From Aidingimonas lacisalsi (GTDB taxonomy: Bacteria > Pseudomonadota > Gammaproteobacteria > Pseudomonadales > Halomonadaceae): DNA of 64,000 bases. How positions within the stretch are numbered: the stretch's first letter is position 1; the number at the start of each line of letters is the position of its first letter. Location: contig NZ_VRYH01000001.1 of assembly GCF_008079445.1 (NCBI RefSeq), positions 310,001 to 374,000 of the forward strand. Reading direction: 5' to 3'. Made by a program: the position numbers and the translations under genes. Shown here piece by piece: positions 9,490-18,404 of the stretch. The notes beneath the pieces were generated by a model that worked only from the letters and a program-made list of their open reading frames with translations, did not search any database and was not told where the DNA came from.

Positions 9490-11007
9490 CTACAGATCCT
9501 CTCTCGAAACCGTCTTATCCAGTTGATCGGAGCGTAGGCGCATGAAACTCTCACTTTCGCGCTCATAGACCCAGTTACAGTCGACACTGGTACCCAGATA
9601 GTCATCGGCGGAGACGTCACCACACTCTTCCTGTGAAAAGCGCTTCATCACGTACAGCCTCATGATGGCGAAGTAGATCAGTGCACCGAGAACGAAGCCC
9701 AGCAGGAAGGCCCACTGTCCCGAGAAGAAGGCGACAGTCCCGGACACCAGCCAGGCAATGATTCCCGCCGGATTGAAGCCCTTGATGTAGTGAAACTGCC
9801 CCCCTTTACGATACAGATGGGGAACATTGAGTCGTCGCTTCCTGATGAAATAGTAATCGGACACCATAATCCCGCCGATAGACGACAGGTATGCACCGTA
9901 GGAGAAGAGGAATGCGAAGAGATTGTCGAGTATCACCCAAGGCATGAACAAGGTCCCGACGATGGCCGCGATGACTACGGCGACGGGATAAGACACCTTG
10001 GGGGCGCCTGCATTAACGAAGGCGAGCGCCGCCGGAATCAAGTTGGCCGCATTGTTGGTTGACCACTGCGCCAGTACGACGAGCACCAAGAGAACAATGA
10101 GACTCAAGCCTTCGCCCTGCCCTTGAATAACGGTGACGGGGTTCCACTCTCCCGCCGCGATGAAGGAGACCGCACCGATCAAGGCAATCCAGGCTTGAGT
10201 CGCCGGTAGCGCCAGCAGCTGAGCCAGCAACACATTTCTGTTGCGCGTGAAGAAGCGACGTTCACCGGAGGGGGTCTTGACAAAGCGAGTGATATTCGGA
10301 ATATCGATGGCTAGCGTGGACCAGAACGCCACATTGGCGAGAAAAAGCGTCAGGATAGTAACGTCCTGCTCGCCCACAAACCGCCAGATGTTAATCCCCT
10401 GGGTTTGCGCCAGCACATCGAGAGTGAAGTACATCCAAATCGAGATGGCCAGAATGGCAGGCGCGGCGATGGCGGCCAGCCTTTCCACCGCTTTGATCCC
10501 CATGGCCGTATTGGCTACTTGCACCAGGGCGAAAACCCCATACCACACGGCCCAGTTGGAGAAGCCGGTCAGGTACTCAACGATACCACTGAGCGCGAGA
10601 GCCCCCAGATAGGTTTGGATACCGAACCAGATGGCGGCCACGACACCACGAAAGACCGACGGCAGATGAGTGCCATACACACCGAACGGTGCCCTGAGAT
10701 AGACTGAGAACGAAAGCCCATGCTCGGTGCCAATATCAGCGGTAAGCAGCATCAACAGCGCCAGGAGGACATTGGCCACGAAAATGATCGATACGACCTG
10801 CGGTAGCGGTGCACCCGATACGCCATTGGCACCCAGTTGGAAGGTCGCGATCATCACCGCGATGCCGACCCAGATCCAGACGAAGCCCAGAGCTGAGATA
10901 GGTTTCTGGGAGTTGGCGACAGGCAGGATAGACTCTTCTAGCAGATGATTCGTTTCCGACGCGATAGACGACGCGTTATCGGCGATACCCGATCCTGTAG
11001 CAGACAT
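9490..11007 (-). CDS. NCS1-family cation symporter, probable hydantoin or creatinine transporter
   Basis: Integral membrane protein of 505 residues with about 12 hydrophobic segments, starting with SALGFVWIWVGIAVMIATFQLG near 39-60. It has the nucleobase:cation symporter-1 features GAPFG-like LRAPFGVYGTHLPSVFRG and WFGIQTYLGALALSGI. The family includes Mhp1, a sodium-hydantoin symporter. Its position between N-methylhydantoinase and N-carbamoylsarcosine amidase suggests N-methylhydantoin, hydantoin or creatinine as substrate (inference). It is 171 bp upstream of the amidase and 108 bp downstream of the hydantoinase B gene, with a hairpin between, so it may have its own promoter. Confidence 0.85.
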   Translation of the reverse strand: MSATGSGIADNASSIASETNHLLEESILPVANSQKPISALGFVWIWVGIAVMIATFQLGANGVSGAPLPQVVSIIFVANVLLALLMLLTADIGTEHGLSFSVYLRAPFGVYGTHLPSVFRGVVAAIWFGIQTYLGALALSGIVEYLTGFSNWAVWYGVFALVQVANTAMGIKAVERLAAIAAPAILAISIWMYFTLDVLAQTQGINIWRFVGEQDVTILTLFLANVAFWSTLAIDIPNITRFVKTPSGERRFFTRNRNVLLAQLLALPATQAWIALIGAVSFIAAGEWNPVTVIQGQGEGLSLIVLLVLVVLAQWSTNNAANLIPAALAFVNAGAPKVSYPVAVVIAAIVGTLFMPWVILDNLFAFLFSYGAYLSSIGGIMVSDYYFIRKRRLNVPHLYRKGGQFHYIKGFNPAGIIAWLVSGTVAFFSGQWAFLLGFVLGALIYFAIMRLYVMKRFSQEECGDVSADDYLGTSVDCNWVYERESESFMRLRSDQLDKTVSREDL

Positions 11008-11084
11008 GGTTTCACCCTTGATGAGTTATTGACGTTGTGATCACGTCCTGGAGTTCAGGCCAGGACAAGGATGCTGGAGAGAAT

Positions 11085-11106
11085 GCGGGGGAAGAGGCTC
11101 CCCCGC
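11085..11106. terminator. Hairpin after the hydantoinase B gene
   Basis: An 8-bp stem, GCGGGGGA at 11085-11092 and TCCCCCGC at 11099-11106, with a 6-nt loop, 9 bp past the stop of the minus-strand gene at 11116. A second 7-bp hairpin (GTCCTGG/CCAGGAC, 11045-11067) follows. Together they look like a terminator or attenuator between the hydantoinase genes and the transporter gene. Confidence 0.6.
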
Positions 11107-11115
11107 GTTGCGCTG

Positions 11116-12876
11116 CTACGCGCCCATCTCGCTGCGCCTAGCGGCGGTAGCTAGGCAGTCCAGCTCGAGCATGTCATCAAGGACAACACCATAGGCTTCA
11201 TAGGCATGTGCGACAGTGCAGAAGTCATCGAGCACGTCCTCCCTAACCTGCTCAGGAGAGCGCTCGAGCGGGTTACCGTAGCCCCCACCACAGGGCGCAT
11301 AGAAGGCCATGACATCGTTGGCCTTGGTCACATATCCGGAAAACTTGGACGGCATGTTGGCCACCTCATCCCGAGCACCGTAATTGTAGATCTCACACTT
11401 GCCAACGGCGCCATCCGAGCCCCCGAAGGCCCCCCAGGGCACGTGATAGTGACGCTCACTCTCGTGAGTGATGAACCCCGGGGTCAGGACACGCTGGGAC
11501 TTGACGACACCGATCCCCCCGCGATGCTTACCGGCGCCGGGCATGACATCGTCCCGGAGCTCATAGCGGTCGCAGATCATCGGCAGGTGCATGCCGAGAT
11601 CCTCGATCGGATTGTTACGGGTGTTCGCCATGAGGTTGTCGATGGCGTCGGGGCCATCGGAGGCGGGACGACCACCATAGGCTCCCTCGTTAACCTCCAG
11701 AAAGACCCAGTATTCACCGTCGTCCTTCATGCCCGCATAGGAGGCGAAGGAAATAGCGGCGGAGCTACCGGCGATGGTCTGTTCGGGCAGGACGGGGGCG
11801 AGCGCCTTGATGATGAGATCGATCATCATGTTGCACTGGGTGAAGCGCGCCTCGGTCGCAGCCGGAAAGATGGGGTTGAAGATCGAGCCCTCAGGGGCCA
11901 CCACATTGATCGGGCGGAAGGAACCCTCGTTCGAGGGAATCGGTACGTCCAGCTTGCTGGAATCCAGCAGCAGCTTCCGGAACGCGGCAAATGCCGCGAC
12001 CTTGCAGGAGCCCTCGAAGGGCACGTTGTAGGCGGTGGGTGTCTGGTCGGCGGAGCCGGTGAGATCGACGGTGACAGAGTCGCCCTCCACCCTGACCGTC
12101 ACCACGACCGGAAGCCGCACTTCGCGATTCCGCCCATCATCATCCAGAAAGCCTTGGGCCTGATACTCCCCGTCCGGGACCTCGGCAATCCGCTTCCTTA
12201 GCATTGTCTCGGAGTAGTCGATCAACTGGTCGATGGTGGTAAAGGTCCGGTCCTTACCATACTTGTCGAGCAGCTTCTTGAAGCGCATAACCCCCAATTG
12301 TGCCGAGGCCACCTGTGCCTCGATATCACGCATCAGTTGCTGGGATGCACGGCTGTTGGCCGTGATCATCTTCTCCAGCCCGGCGTTCTTCTTGCCCTGT
12401 TCGTAGAGTTTCAGGCCAGCGAATAGCATCCCCTCGGCATAGACATCGCCGACATCGATGATCAGCCCCGGGGTGGCGGCCCCGATGTCGATATGGTGCG
12501 CGGTGTTAGCGGAGAAACCAACCAGTTCCCCCTCGTAGAAGACGGGAATGATGATGGCTAGGTCGGGGGTATGGCTAGAACCGTAGTAGGGATGGTTATG
12601 CACCACGACGTCCCCTTCGTACCACTCACCATCCTGCAGCGTCTTCTCGACGCCTCTCAGGTAGGCGGGAATCGAGCCGATGTGCATCGGAGTCGACTCG
12701 GACTCGCAGATGGTCTGGTAATTCCTGTCGAATAGCCCTGCCCCCAGGTCCTGCGACTCGCGGATGATGGAGGAAAAGGACATCCGGTAGAGCACATGGC
12801 CCATTTCCTCGGCAATGGTGTCGAGTGCACCACTGATGACTTGCATTGTGATCGGATCAACTTTCTTATTTTCCAT
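11116..12876 (-). CDS. hyuB: Hydantoinase B / N-methylhydantoinase beta subunit
   Basis: HyuB-family subunit (about 586 residues) of ATP-dependent hydantoinases, related to 5-oxoprolinase and acetone carboxylase. With HyuA it would open N-methylhydantoin to N-carbamoylsarcosine using ATP. Family signatures include MSFSSIIRESQDLGAGLFD, GDVVVHNHPYYGSSHTPDL and the glycine-rich end PCGGGYGNPLERSPEQV. The start is ATG at 12876 with an AGGTGGG ribosome site ahead of it; a GTG three codons upstream is less likely. It is 21 bp after hyuA in the same operon. The N-methylhydantoin substrate is inferred from the neighbouring N-carbamoylsarcosine amidase. Confidence 0.9.
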   Translation of the reverse strand: MENKKVDPITMQVISGALDTIAEEMGHVLYRMSFSSIIRESQDLGAGLFDRNYQTICESESTPMHIGSIPAYLRGVEKTLQDGEWYEGDVVVHNHPYYGSSHTPDLAIIIPVFYEGELVGFSANTAHHIDIGAATPGLIIDVGDVYAEGMLFAGLKLYEQGKKNAGLEKMITANSRASQQLMRDIEAQVASAQLGVMRFKKLLDKYGKDRTFTTIDQLIDYSETMLRKRIAEVPDGEYQAQGFLDDDGRNREVRLPVVVTVRVEGDSVTVDLTGSADQTPTAYNVPFEGSCKVAAFAAFRKLLLDSSKLDVPIPSNEGSFRPINVVAPEGSIFNPIFPAATEARFTQCNMMIDLIIKALAPVLPEQTIAGSSAAISFASYAGMKDDGEYWVFLEVNEGAYGGRPASDGPDAIDNLMANTRNNPIEDLGMHLPMICDRYELRDDVMPGAGKHRGGIGVVKSQRVLTPGFITHESERHYHVPWGAFGGSDGAVGKCEIYNYGARDEVANMPSKFSGYVTKANDVMAFYAPCGGGYGNPLERSPEQVREDVLDDFCTVAHAYEAYGVVLDDMLELDCLATAARRSEMGA

Positions 12877-12897
12877 CTTGCCCACCTGTACGAATAT

Positions 12898-14991
12898 TTA
12901 GCTGGATTTCGTGATCACGAGGTTGCCGTGATTAGAGACAAGAGCCTTCCAACCTGGCGGCACCAGGGAGGTCGAGTCATGCTGCATGACCAAGGCCGGA
13001 CCGGGAATTTCATGCCCACACAAAAACTTGCTGCGGTCATAGCGGGGTGTGCTATGGATGGAGCCGTCATCGAACACGGTCTCCCTTGCATACATGAAAG
13101 CCTCATCCAGTCCATTTCCTTCCGCCGATGCGAGCGGCTTCCAAGCCAGGTCCGTCGATTTCGATTCGCCGACCACGCGTAAGGTCACCAGTTCGACTTC
13201 GGCATCGTCATAGCTATACCCATAGTCAGTTTTGTGTTGTCGATGGAAATTCTCTACCACCCGGCGAATACTCTCCCTGTTGCGATCACCATCCGGAATT
13301 TCCGCACGCAACTCGAAGCCCTGACCGTGATAGCGACACTCAGCGAAGCGGGTCAGCTTGACATTGGCCGGTGCTACTCCATCCTTGGCCAGCTTCTGTA
13401 TGGCCTCCTCATCTAGGTCGTGCATCAGCCCCATCACGGTCTCGAAGTTCTGGTTGCTGATCGAGGTCAGCTCGCAGAGATGTGACCTTGTCACCTCGTA
13501 CTGCAGGTTGGTGGTCAGCAGTCCGGCGGCCGAGGTGATACCGGGAGCGGGGGGGGCGATCACGCCCTTGGCATTGACCTCCTCGGCCAGGGCCGGGCCA
13601 TGTACCGGGCCGGCTCCACCGAAGGGCATCAGCATGAACTCACGCGGATCGACGCCTCTCGCCACGGAGTTGGAGCGAATCGCCAGCGCCATATTGTTGT
13701 TGACGATCCTGATGATGCCGAGGGCCGCATCCTCGACGCTCAGACCCAGCGGATCGGCGATCTTGTTCTTGATGGCATTTTGGGAGAGTTGCGCATCGAC
13801 CTTCAGGTCGCCACCCAACATCTGGTCGGCATCCAGACGCCCGAGTAGGATGTTGGCATCGGTAACGGTCGGCTCCTGACCGCCCCGGTTATAGCAGGCC
13901 GGACCTGGCATCGACCCTGCGGAGCGTGGCCCGACCTGGAAGCCACCCGCCTCATCAACGTATGCTATGGAACCGCCGCCGGCCCCGATGGTGATCAGGT
14001 CGATCATCGGTACCATTACGGGATGGCCACCCACATAGGAATCACGCGGGTTCATGATCTTGATATCGCCTTCCGTCAGCGTCGAAATATCAGCCGAAGT
14101 CCCGCCAATATCAACGGTGATGATGTTGCGCTCACCATCTAGGTCTGCGAAGAAATGGCCTCCGATCACACCACTTGCCGGTCCGGACATCAGGATGTTG
14201 ACCGGCTTTTCACAGCAGCTATCCACGGTGGCCAAGCCTCCATTGGACTGCATGATTCTCAGGTCGGCATCGATGCCGTTCTCCTTGAGCTGGCTCTCAA
14301 GGTTGGTAAGGTAGAGCGAGGTTTTCGGTCCGACATACGCGTTCATTGCTGTTGTTGAAAAGCGTTCGTACTCGCGCATGGCATCGACGACTTCGCACGA
14401 GCAGCAGACATAGGCCTCGGGCATCTCTTCTTGGATGATCGCCTTGGCACGCATCTCATGTTGCTTATTGAGGAAGGAGAAGAGGAAACCGATGATGACG
14501 GACTGGATGCCGGCCTTTTTAAAGGTCTGGGCGGCCTGCCTCACCTCGTCTTCGGCGAGCGGCACCTCCACCTCGCCGGTTGGGGGCAGCACGCGTTCGG
14601 AGATGGGAATGCGATGACGCCGCTTGACTAGCGGCTTGCACTGCCAGGGCACATCGAAGTGGAGGGAAAAGTTGTGGGGCCGCTTGTGACGCCCGATATG
14701 CAGGATGTCCCGGAACCCCCGGGTGGTAAGCATTCCGATCTCGGAACCGTTCTGCTCGATCGAAATGTTGGTCGCGACTGTCGTGCCATGCACGATCGTT
14801 CCGACCTCACTTCGTTGGATGCCGGCTTTGTCACAGACCTCCAGTACACCCTGCAATACGCCAATCGACTGATCCTGCGTCGTGCTCGGCACCTTGTGTC
14901 GGTGGGTGCCGGCACCGACCGAATCGATGGAGAACGTCTCCAGGATGATGTCCGTGTTGGTACCACCAACATCTACGCCAATACGAGCCAT
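12898..14991 (-). CDS. hyuA: Hydantoinase A / N-methylhydantoinase alpha subunit
   Basis: HyuA-family subunit (697 residues) that binds ATP through an ASKHA-type fold. It starts MARIGVDVGGTNTDIILE, has the phosphate-loop-like segment VHGTTVATNISIEQNG, and a second nucleotide motif ITVDIGGTSADISTL near 293-307. MPFGGAGPVHGPALAEEV is the conserved hydantoinase/oxoprolinase signature. It is the first gene of hyuA-hyuB, divergent from a LysR gene. Most similar families are N-methylhydantoinase, 5-oxoprolinase and acetone carboxylase; the separate HyuB gene and the neighbouring amidase favour N-methylhydantoinase. Confidence 0.92.
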   Translation of the reverse strand: MARIGVDVGGTNTDIILETFSIDSVGAGTHRHKVPSTTQDQSIGVLQGVLEVCDKAGIQRSEVGTIVHGTTVATNISIEQNGSEIGMLTTRGFRDILHIGRHKRPHNFSLHFDVPWQCKPLVKRRHRIPISERVLPPTGEVEVPLAEDEVRQAAQTFKKAGIQSVIIGFLFSFLNKQHEMRAKAIIQEEMPEAYVCCSCEVVDAMREYERFSTTAMNAYVGPKTSLYLTNLESQLKENGIDADLRIMQSNGGLATVDSCCEKPVNILMSGPASGVIGGHFFADLDGERNIITVDIGGTSADISTLTEGDIKIMNPRDSYVGGHPVMVPMIDLITIGAGGGSIAYVDEAGGFQVGPRSAGSMPGPACYNRGGQEPTVTDANILLGRLDADQMLGGDLKVDAQLSQNAIKNKIADPLGLSVEDAALGIIRIVNNNMALAIRSNSVARGVDPREFMLMPFGGAGPVHGPALAEEVNAKGVIAPPAPGITSAAGLLTTNLQYEVTRSHLCELTSISNQNFETVMGLMHDLDEEAIQKLAKDGVAPANVKLTRFAECRYHGQGFELRAEIPDGDRNRESIRRVVENFHRQHKTDYGYSYDDAEVELVTLRVVGESKSTDLAWKPLASAEGNGLDEAFMYARETVFDDGSIHSTPRYDRSKFLCGHEIPGPALVMQHDSTSLVPPGWKALVSNHGNLVITKSS

Positions 14992-15133
14992 TAAAGCTAC
15001 CTCACTCTATTGTTTGAGTATTGAATCAACAGGACCGAAAACCTGCGATGTCACTATCCTGACCTTTTATCTTGATTGCTCTGTTGGTCTTTGCGCTTAA
15101 TTTCCAGTCCACAGAGACCTCTTAGACCAAAGC

Positions 15134-15148
15134 GCAATGAAAAATTGC
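15134..15148. promoter_or_regulatory. Candidate LysR operator in the hyuA-lysR intergenic region
   Basis: A 15-bp dyad GCAAT-N5-ATTGC lies in the 233-bp divergent intergenic region, about 77 bp upstream of the LysR start and 143 bp upstream of hyuA. Size and position suit a LysR recognition site. This is a pattern match only. Confidence 0.4.
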
Positions 15149-15224
15149 TGGATTACTTCCAGACTAGGCTTTATGAGTTATAAGTTCTAATGCCCTTTCC
15201 ACACACATTGATAACCTTAAAATC

Positions 15225-16139
15225 ATGAATATTCGTTTTGACCTCCGCCAAGTGAGAGCCTTTCTCGCCGTCGCCCAGACCCTACATTTCAAGCAAGCCG
15301 CCGAGATATTGTGCGTCACACAACCCGCCCTGAGTCGCATGATCAAGGCGTTGGAAGAGAGCGTCAGCGCTGAACTGTTTTCGCGAACAACTCGGCAGGT
15401 CGAGCTGACCACGGCCGGCCAGCTTTTCCTAGAGGAGTGTCAGACGGCCATTACGCATCTCGAACGTGCCGGGCACCTGGCCCTACAGGCGGGAAGTGGC
15501 GACATCGGGCATCTCTCCATTGCCTATAATGACTTCTCGATCAACGGTGTCCTGCCCAGAATTCTTGAGATGTTCAAAGAACAATATCCCGATATTTCCG
15601 TCGATCTGGTGTATATGCCATCGCATCAACAGCACAGAGCTCTCCTGGATCACGAGATCGATGTCGGCTTCCTCATTGGTCCGCTGCAGGTCGAGGGGAT
15701 CGAGGCGCTCCGTGCTGCGGTGGAAAGAATTGTCGTCATTCTTCCTCGTCGCCATCCTCTGGCGACGCGTAACCGGCTGAGTATTGAGGACTTGGCCCAG
15801 GAGAAGTTCATCCTCGGAACTGAAAGCGGTTGGAGCGAGTTCCGGTACACCATCTTCAACCTTTGCATGCGAGCCGGTTTCACTCCGCAGATCGTTCAGG
15901 AAGCGAGTACCAGTAATGGCATCTTTGGGCTTGTCGCTGCCAACATGGGTATCTCGCTTTATTCCGACTGCATCACTCGCTTTCAGCGGGAGGATATCAC
16001 CGTCGTTCCCCTGGATGATGACTCGATCACGATCGAGACCATCGCGGCTTGGAGTCAGGCTTATGTCACGCCCAGCTTTCGGCTCTTCAAGCAACTGCTT
16101 CAATGCCAGCTGGCCACTGACCAGCCGCCCGAAGGCTGA
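15225..16139 (+). CDS. LysR-family regulator, divergent from hyuA
   Basis: A 304-residue LysR-type regulator. The N-terminal winged helix is MNIRFDLRQVRAFLAVAQTL with the recognition region ILCVTQPALSRMIKALEE; a periplasmic-binding-protein-like effector domain follows from about residue 90. It is transcribed away from hyuA with a 233-bp gap, the classical arrangement for a LysR protein that controls the neighbouring catabolic operon. The likely inducer is N-methylhydantoin or a related compound (inference). It is followed by a weak hairpin and then insertion-sequence debris. Confidence 0.9.
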   Translation: MNIRFDLRQVRAFLAVAQTLHFKQAAEILCVTQPALSRMIKALEESVSAELFSRTTRQVELTTAGQLFLEECQTAITHLERAGHLALQAGSGDIGHLSIAYNDFSINGVLPRILEMFKEQYPDISVDLVYMPSHQQHRALLDHEIDVGFLIGPLQVEGIEALRAAVERIVVILPRRHPLATRNRLSIEDLAQEKFILGTESGWSEFRYTIFNLCMRAGFTPQIVQEASTSNGIFGLVAANMGISLYSDCITRFQREDITVVPLDDDSITIETIAAWSQAYVTPSFRLFKQLLQCQLATDQPPEG

Positions 16140-16155
16140 ACGCCTCGCCCGACGA

Positions 16156-16176
16156 GATCCCGGGTCAACCGGGATC
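16156..16176 (+). terminator. Hairpin after the first LysR gene
   Basis: An 8-bp stem, GATCCCGG at 16156-16163 and CCGGGATC at 16169-16176, 17 bp past the LysR stop, with CTCATTTTC a few bases on. Probable terminator. Confidence 0.6.
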
Positions 16177-16221
16177 CGTGCTCATTTTCACGCCACGTCC
16201 GTCAGACGTGACCGTAGCGAC

Positions 16222-16430
16222 TTGATCCGACCCGCTGACTCTGGACACCGTGTTAAGCGAGTACAATCCGCTTATGAGGTGCTCCACGGTGAGAAAGCAA
16301 AAGCGCAACCGCTATTCCGATGAGTTCAAGGACGAAGCGCTGAAACTCGCCGAAAAAACCAGTCCTGCCACCGCCGCACGAGAGCTTGGTGTTCATGAAT
16401 CACAGATGTATGGCTGGTGCTCGGTAAGCG
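16222..16430 (+). mobile_element. IS3-family remnant (left end and start of orfA)
   Basis: From an ATG at 16274 the reading MRCSTVRKQKRNRYSDEFKD continues to ARELGVHESQMYGW, the helix-turn-helix start of an IS3 OrfA. About 50 residues in it stops matching and terminates at 16456. The sequence ahead (CTGGACACC near 16239) resembles an IS3 terminal repeat. The rest of the element is missing, so it is a truncated, inactive copy. Confidence 0.75.
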
Positions 16431-16479
16431 AAGAGTTATCGTCATCTGGTGTATAGCGGTCAGGCCGCATTCCTGTCTA

Positions 16480-17340
16480 ATTGACCGGCTATTTGCTTCC
16501 CGTCTTCGAACTTGACCTGGTTGACGACCAGTCCCCGCTTATGGAAGTGCTTGAGTCGTCTCCAGCGTTTCTGAGCGGTTTGGAACAACTGGAAGACCTT
16601 CGCCTGGGTCGTGTGTCCCGGGAGCCGCAGTTCCGACTCCGCTTGCTCCGCAAGCGGACCGTGGTGAAGGTCGATTCGATCAGGTTGGTGGTACAGATAT
16701 GCCCCCAGTGTTCTACTGGGAAGTCATAGAACGCCAGCAGTTCATCCCGATCCTTGGCCAGGCATTCCATCGCATGGGGGGACTTGGCGCCGAAGCGCTT
16801 CATCGTCAGATCAGAGGCCTCATGCGCGGCGCCATGGGTCTCGGCCATTCAGATTTCGTGCAGATTGGCCTTGTGCTCAACGAGCCACTGGGCATTCAAC
16901 CGCGAGACTGTGTTGGGCGACAGGCCCTTCGCCTGGTCGCCCCGCAGCGCCGACAGGGCCAACTGATAGTTGTCGGTGAAGATGCCCTTGAGATAGAGCC
17001 AGGGAACCAACGCTTCGACGCTGCAGGCCCGCTCCAGGTAGGGCGTAACAGGGGCTATTGAAGCAGGCCTTGCCATCACTGTGATCCTACGCCTTGGGTA
17101 CCTTGACGGTGACGTCACCGTTGCCGATCTGCACAGTGCGCTTCGGCCAAGAGCCATTACGCACCACCGCCTGCCGACCGCCCTCCAGCGTCGTATCGGT
17201 ATAGTGGGCCAGAAAGTTGCCAGCTCAGCCTCCACGGCCTTGACGATCAGATCTCGCGCCCCTTGACGAAGCAACTCATGCAGTGGATCGACGACCTCGG
17301 ATGCTGGCTGTGAAAGAGCGTGGGGGGTAGAATCGCTCAT
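16480..17340 (-). pseudogene. IS256-family (mutator) transposase, decayed
   Basis: Read on the minus strand, the start [20 protein letters not shown] and [20 protein letters not shown] match the N-terminal third of IS256-type transposases. AAHEASDLTMKRFGAKSPHAM and TNLIESTFTTVRLRSKRSRN match the C-terminal third. The middle, with the first two residues of the DDE triad, is missing and the remaining parts are in different frames. It is a dead element that, with the IS3 fragment, separates the N-methylhydantoin and creatine clusters. Confidence 0.85.
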
Positions 17341-17343
17341 GGC

Positions 17344-17399
17344 GTATCCACTCATGTTGATTGAGAGCTTGGTCATGATCAATCAACATGAGTGGATAC
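17344..17399. repeat. Perfect 21-bp inverted repeat upstream of the second LysR gene
   Basis: Arms 17344-17364 and 17379-17399 are exact reverse complements (GTATCCACTCATGTTGATTGA and its complement), with a 14-nt spacer. It begins 3 bp upstream of the transposase remnant start and ends 90 bp before the likely LysR ATG. It could be an insertion-sequence end, two abutted ends, or a hairpin acting as a terminator. No second copy was seen in the window. Confidence 0.8.
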
Positions 17400-17489
17400 A
17401 TCACCTTTCCTACCTCCTTCCATACACCAGAAGTCACCATAGCTCTTTGTATATCTAATCATTCCATCGGCAACCAAAATGGCATAACG

Positions 17490-18353
17490 ATGACGAATAT
17501 ACCCACCGACCTATTGAGAACCTTTGTCACAATCAAAGACCTAGGCGGCTTCACCAGTGCAGGCGACCTTCTTGGTCGCTCACAACCGGCTATAAGCCTG
17601 CAAATCAAAAAGCTGGAAGAGGTTCTTGATACCAAGATATTTCTCAGAGGATCGAGTCTCGAGCTAACCGAAGATGGAGAATATCTCTATGAATCGGCGC
17701 GACAGATACTGGAAATCAATGACCAGGTTATTGCCAAAGTCAGAGGCGACAATATTTCCGGTAAAGTCAGACTGGGGATACCCAATGACTTCGAGCTAGC
17801 ATTCCTTCCCAAAGCACTGAGAAACCTATCTCGTGTCTACCCGAATATCGTCGTAGAAGTCGATTGTGAAATTAGTAAAGTCATACTCCAGCGATACCAG
17901 AAAGGTCATTACGACATTGCTCTGGCCATGGAACGAGTCAAGGAAAGTGAAGATAGAGACCCACGCGACTATCGGCTGGAGAATTTGGAGTGGGTCTACA
18001 ATGACAGTTGCCTTATCGATGTATATGACGAACCCATCCTGTTGATTGCCTATCCACAGGGGTGTGTTTATCGCTCCATCATGGAAGAGGCTCTCCAGGG
18101 ACAGCAACATCCTTTCCGTTTCATGTACACAAGCACAAGTCTTCTTGGAATATTCTCTGCTGTAGAGGAAGGACTAGGCATCACTGCGATGGCCACATCA
18201 GTCATTCCCGAGAACCTGAAGCATGTCAGTAGTGCCAGCAGCCTCCCTGAACTCGAGCGGGTATGTATCGGCTTATATTACAAGGAACGCGAACTCAATG
18301 TCGCATCGCGTCACGTGCTTGACTTTCTGCGTTCTGGTCTCGCCAACATATAG
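17490..18353 (+). CDS. LysR-family regulator beside the creatinase operon
   Basis: A LysR-type regulator of about 287 residues from the ATG at 17490 (MTNIPTDLLRTFVTIKDLGG). The longer in-frame reading from 17388 begins inside the inverted repeat and is unlikely to be translated. The helix-turn-helix contains AGDLLGRSQPAISLQIKKLE; the effector domain follows from about 90. It is convergent with the creatininase operon and is the obvious candidate regulator of it (inference). It has lower GC than the first LysR gene, in line with a separately acquired creatine cluster. Confidence 0.88.
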   Translation: MTNIPTDLLRTFVTIKDLGGFTSAGDLLGRSQPAISLQIKKLEEVLDTKIFLRGSSLELTEDGEYLYESARQILEINDQVIAKVRGDNISGKVRLGIPNDFELAFLPKALRNLSRVYPNIVVEVDCEISKVILQRYQKGHYDIALAMERVKESEDRDPRDYRLENLEWVYNDSCLIDVYDEPILLIAYPQGCVYRSIMEEALQGQQHPFRFMYTSTSLLGIFSAVEEGLGITAMATSVIPENLKHVSSASSLPELERVCIGLYYKERELNVASRHVLDFLRSGLANI

Positions 18354-18361
18354 ATCTTCTA

Positions 18362-18399
18362 TGGGGAATTATCGGCCTCACAAGGTCAATAATTCCCCA
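18362..18399. terminator. Bidirectional terminator between LysR and creatininase genes
   Basis: An 11-bp perfect stem, TGGGGAATTAT at 18362-18372 and its complement at 18389-18399, lies between two convergent genes whose stops are at 18353 and 18405. The A/T-rich flanks suit termination in either direction. Confidence 0.75.
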
Positions 18400-18404
18400 A
18401 TTAA

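Noticed and set aside
11116-14991. 5-oxoprolinase or acetone carboxylase
   Set aside because: Same superfamily; a gamma subunit gene for acetone carboxylase is absent and the carbamoylsarcosine amidase neighbour favours N-methylhydantoinase.
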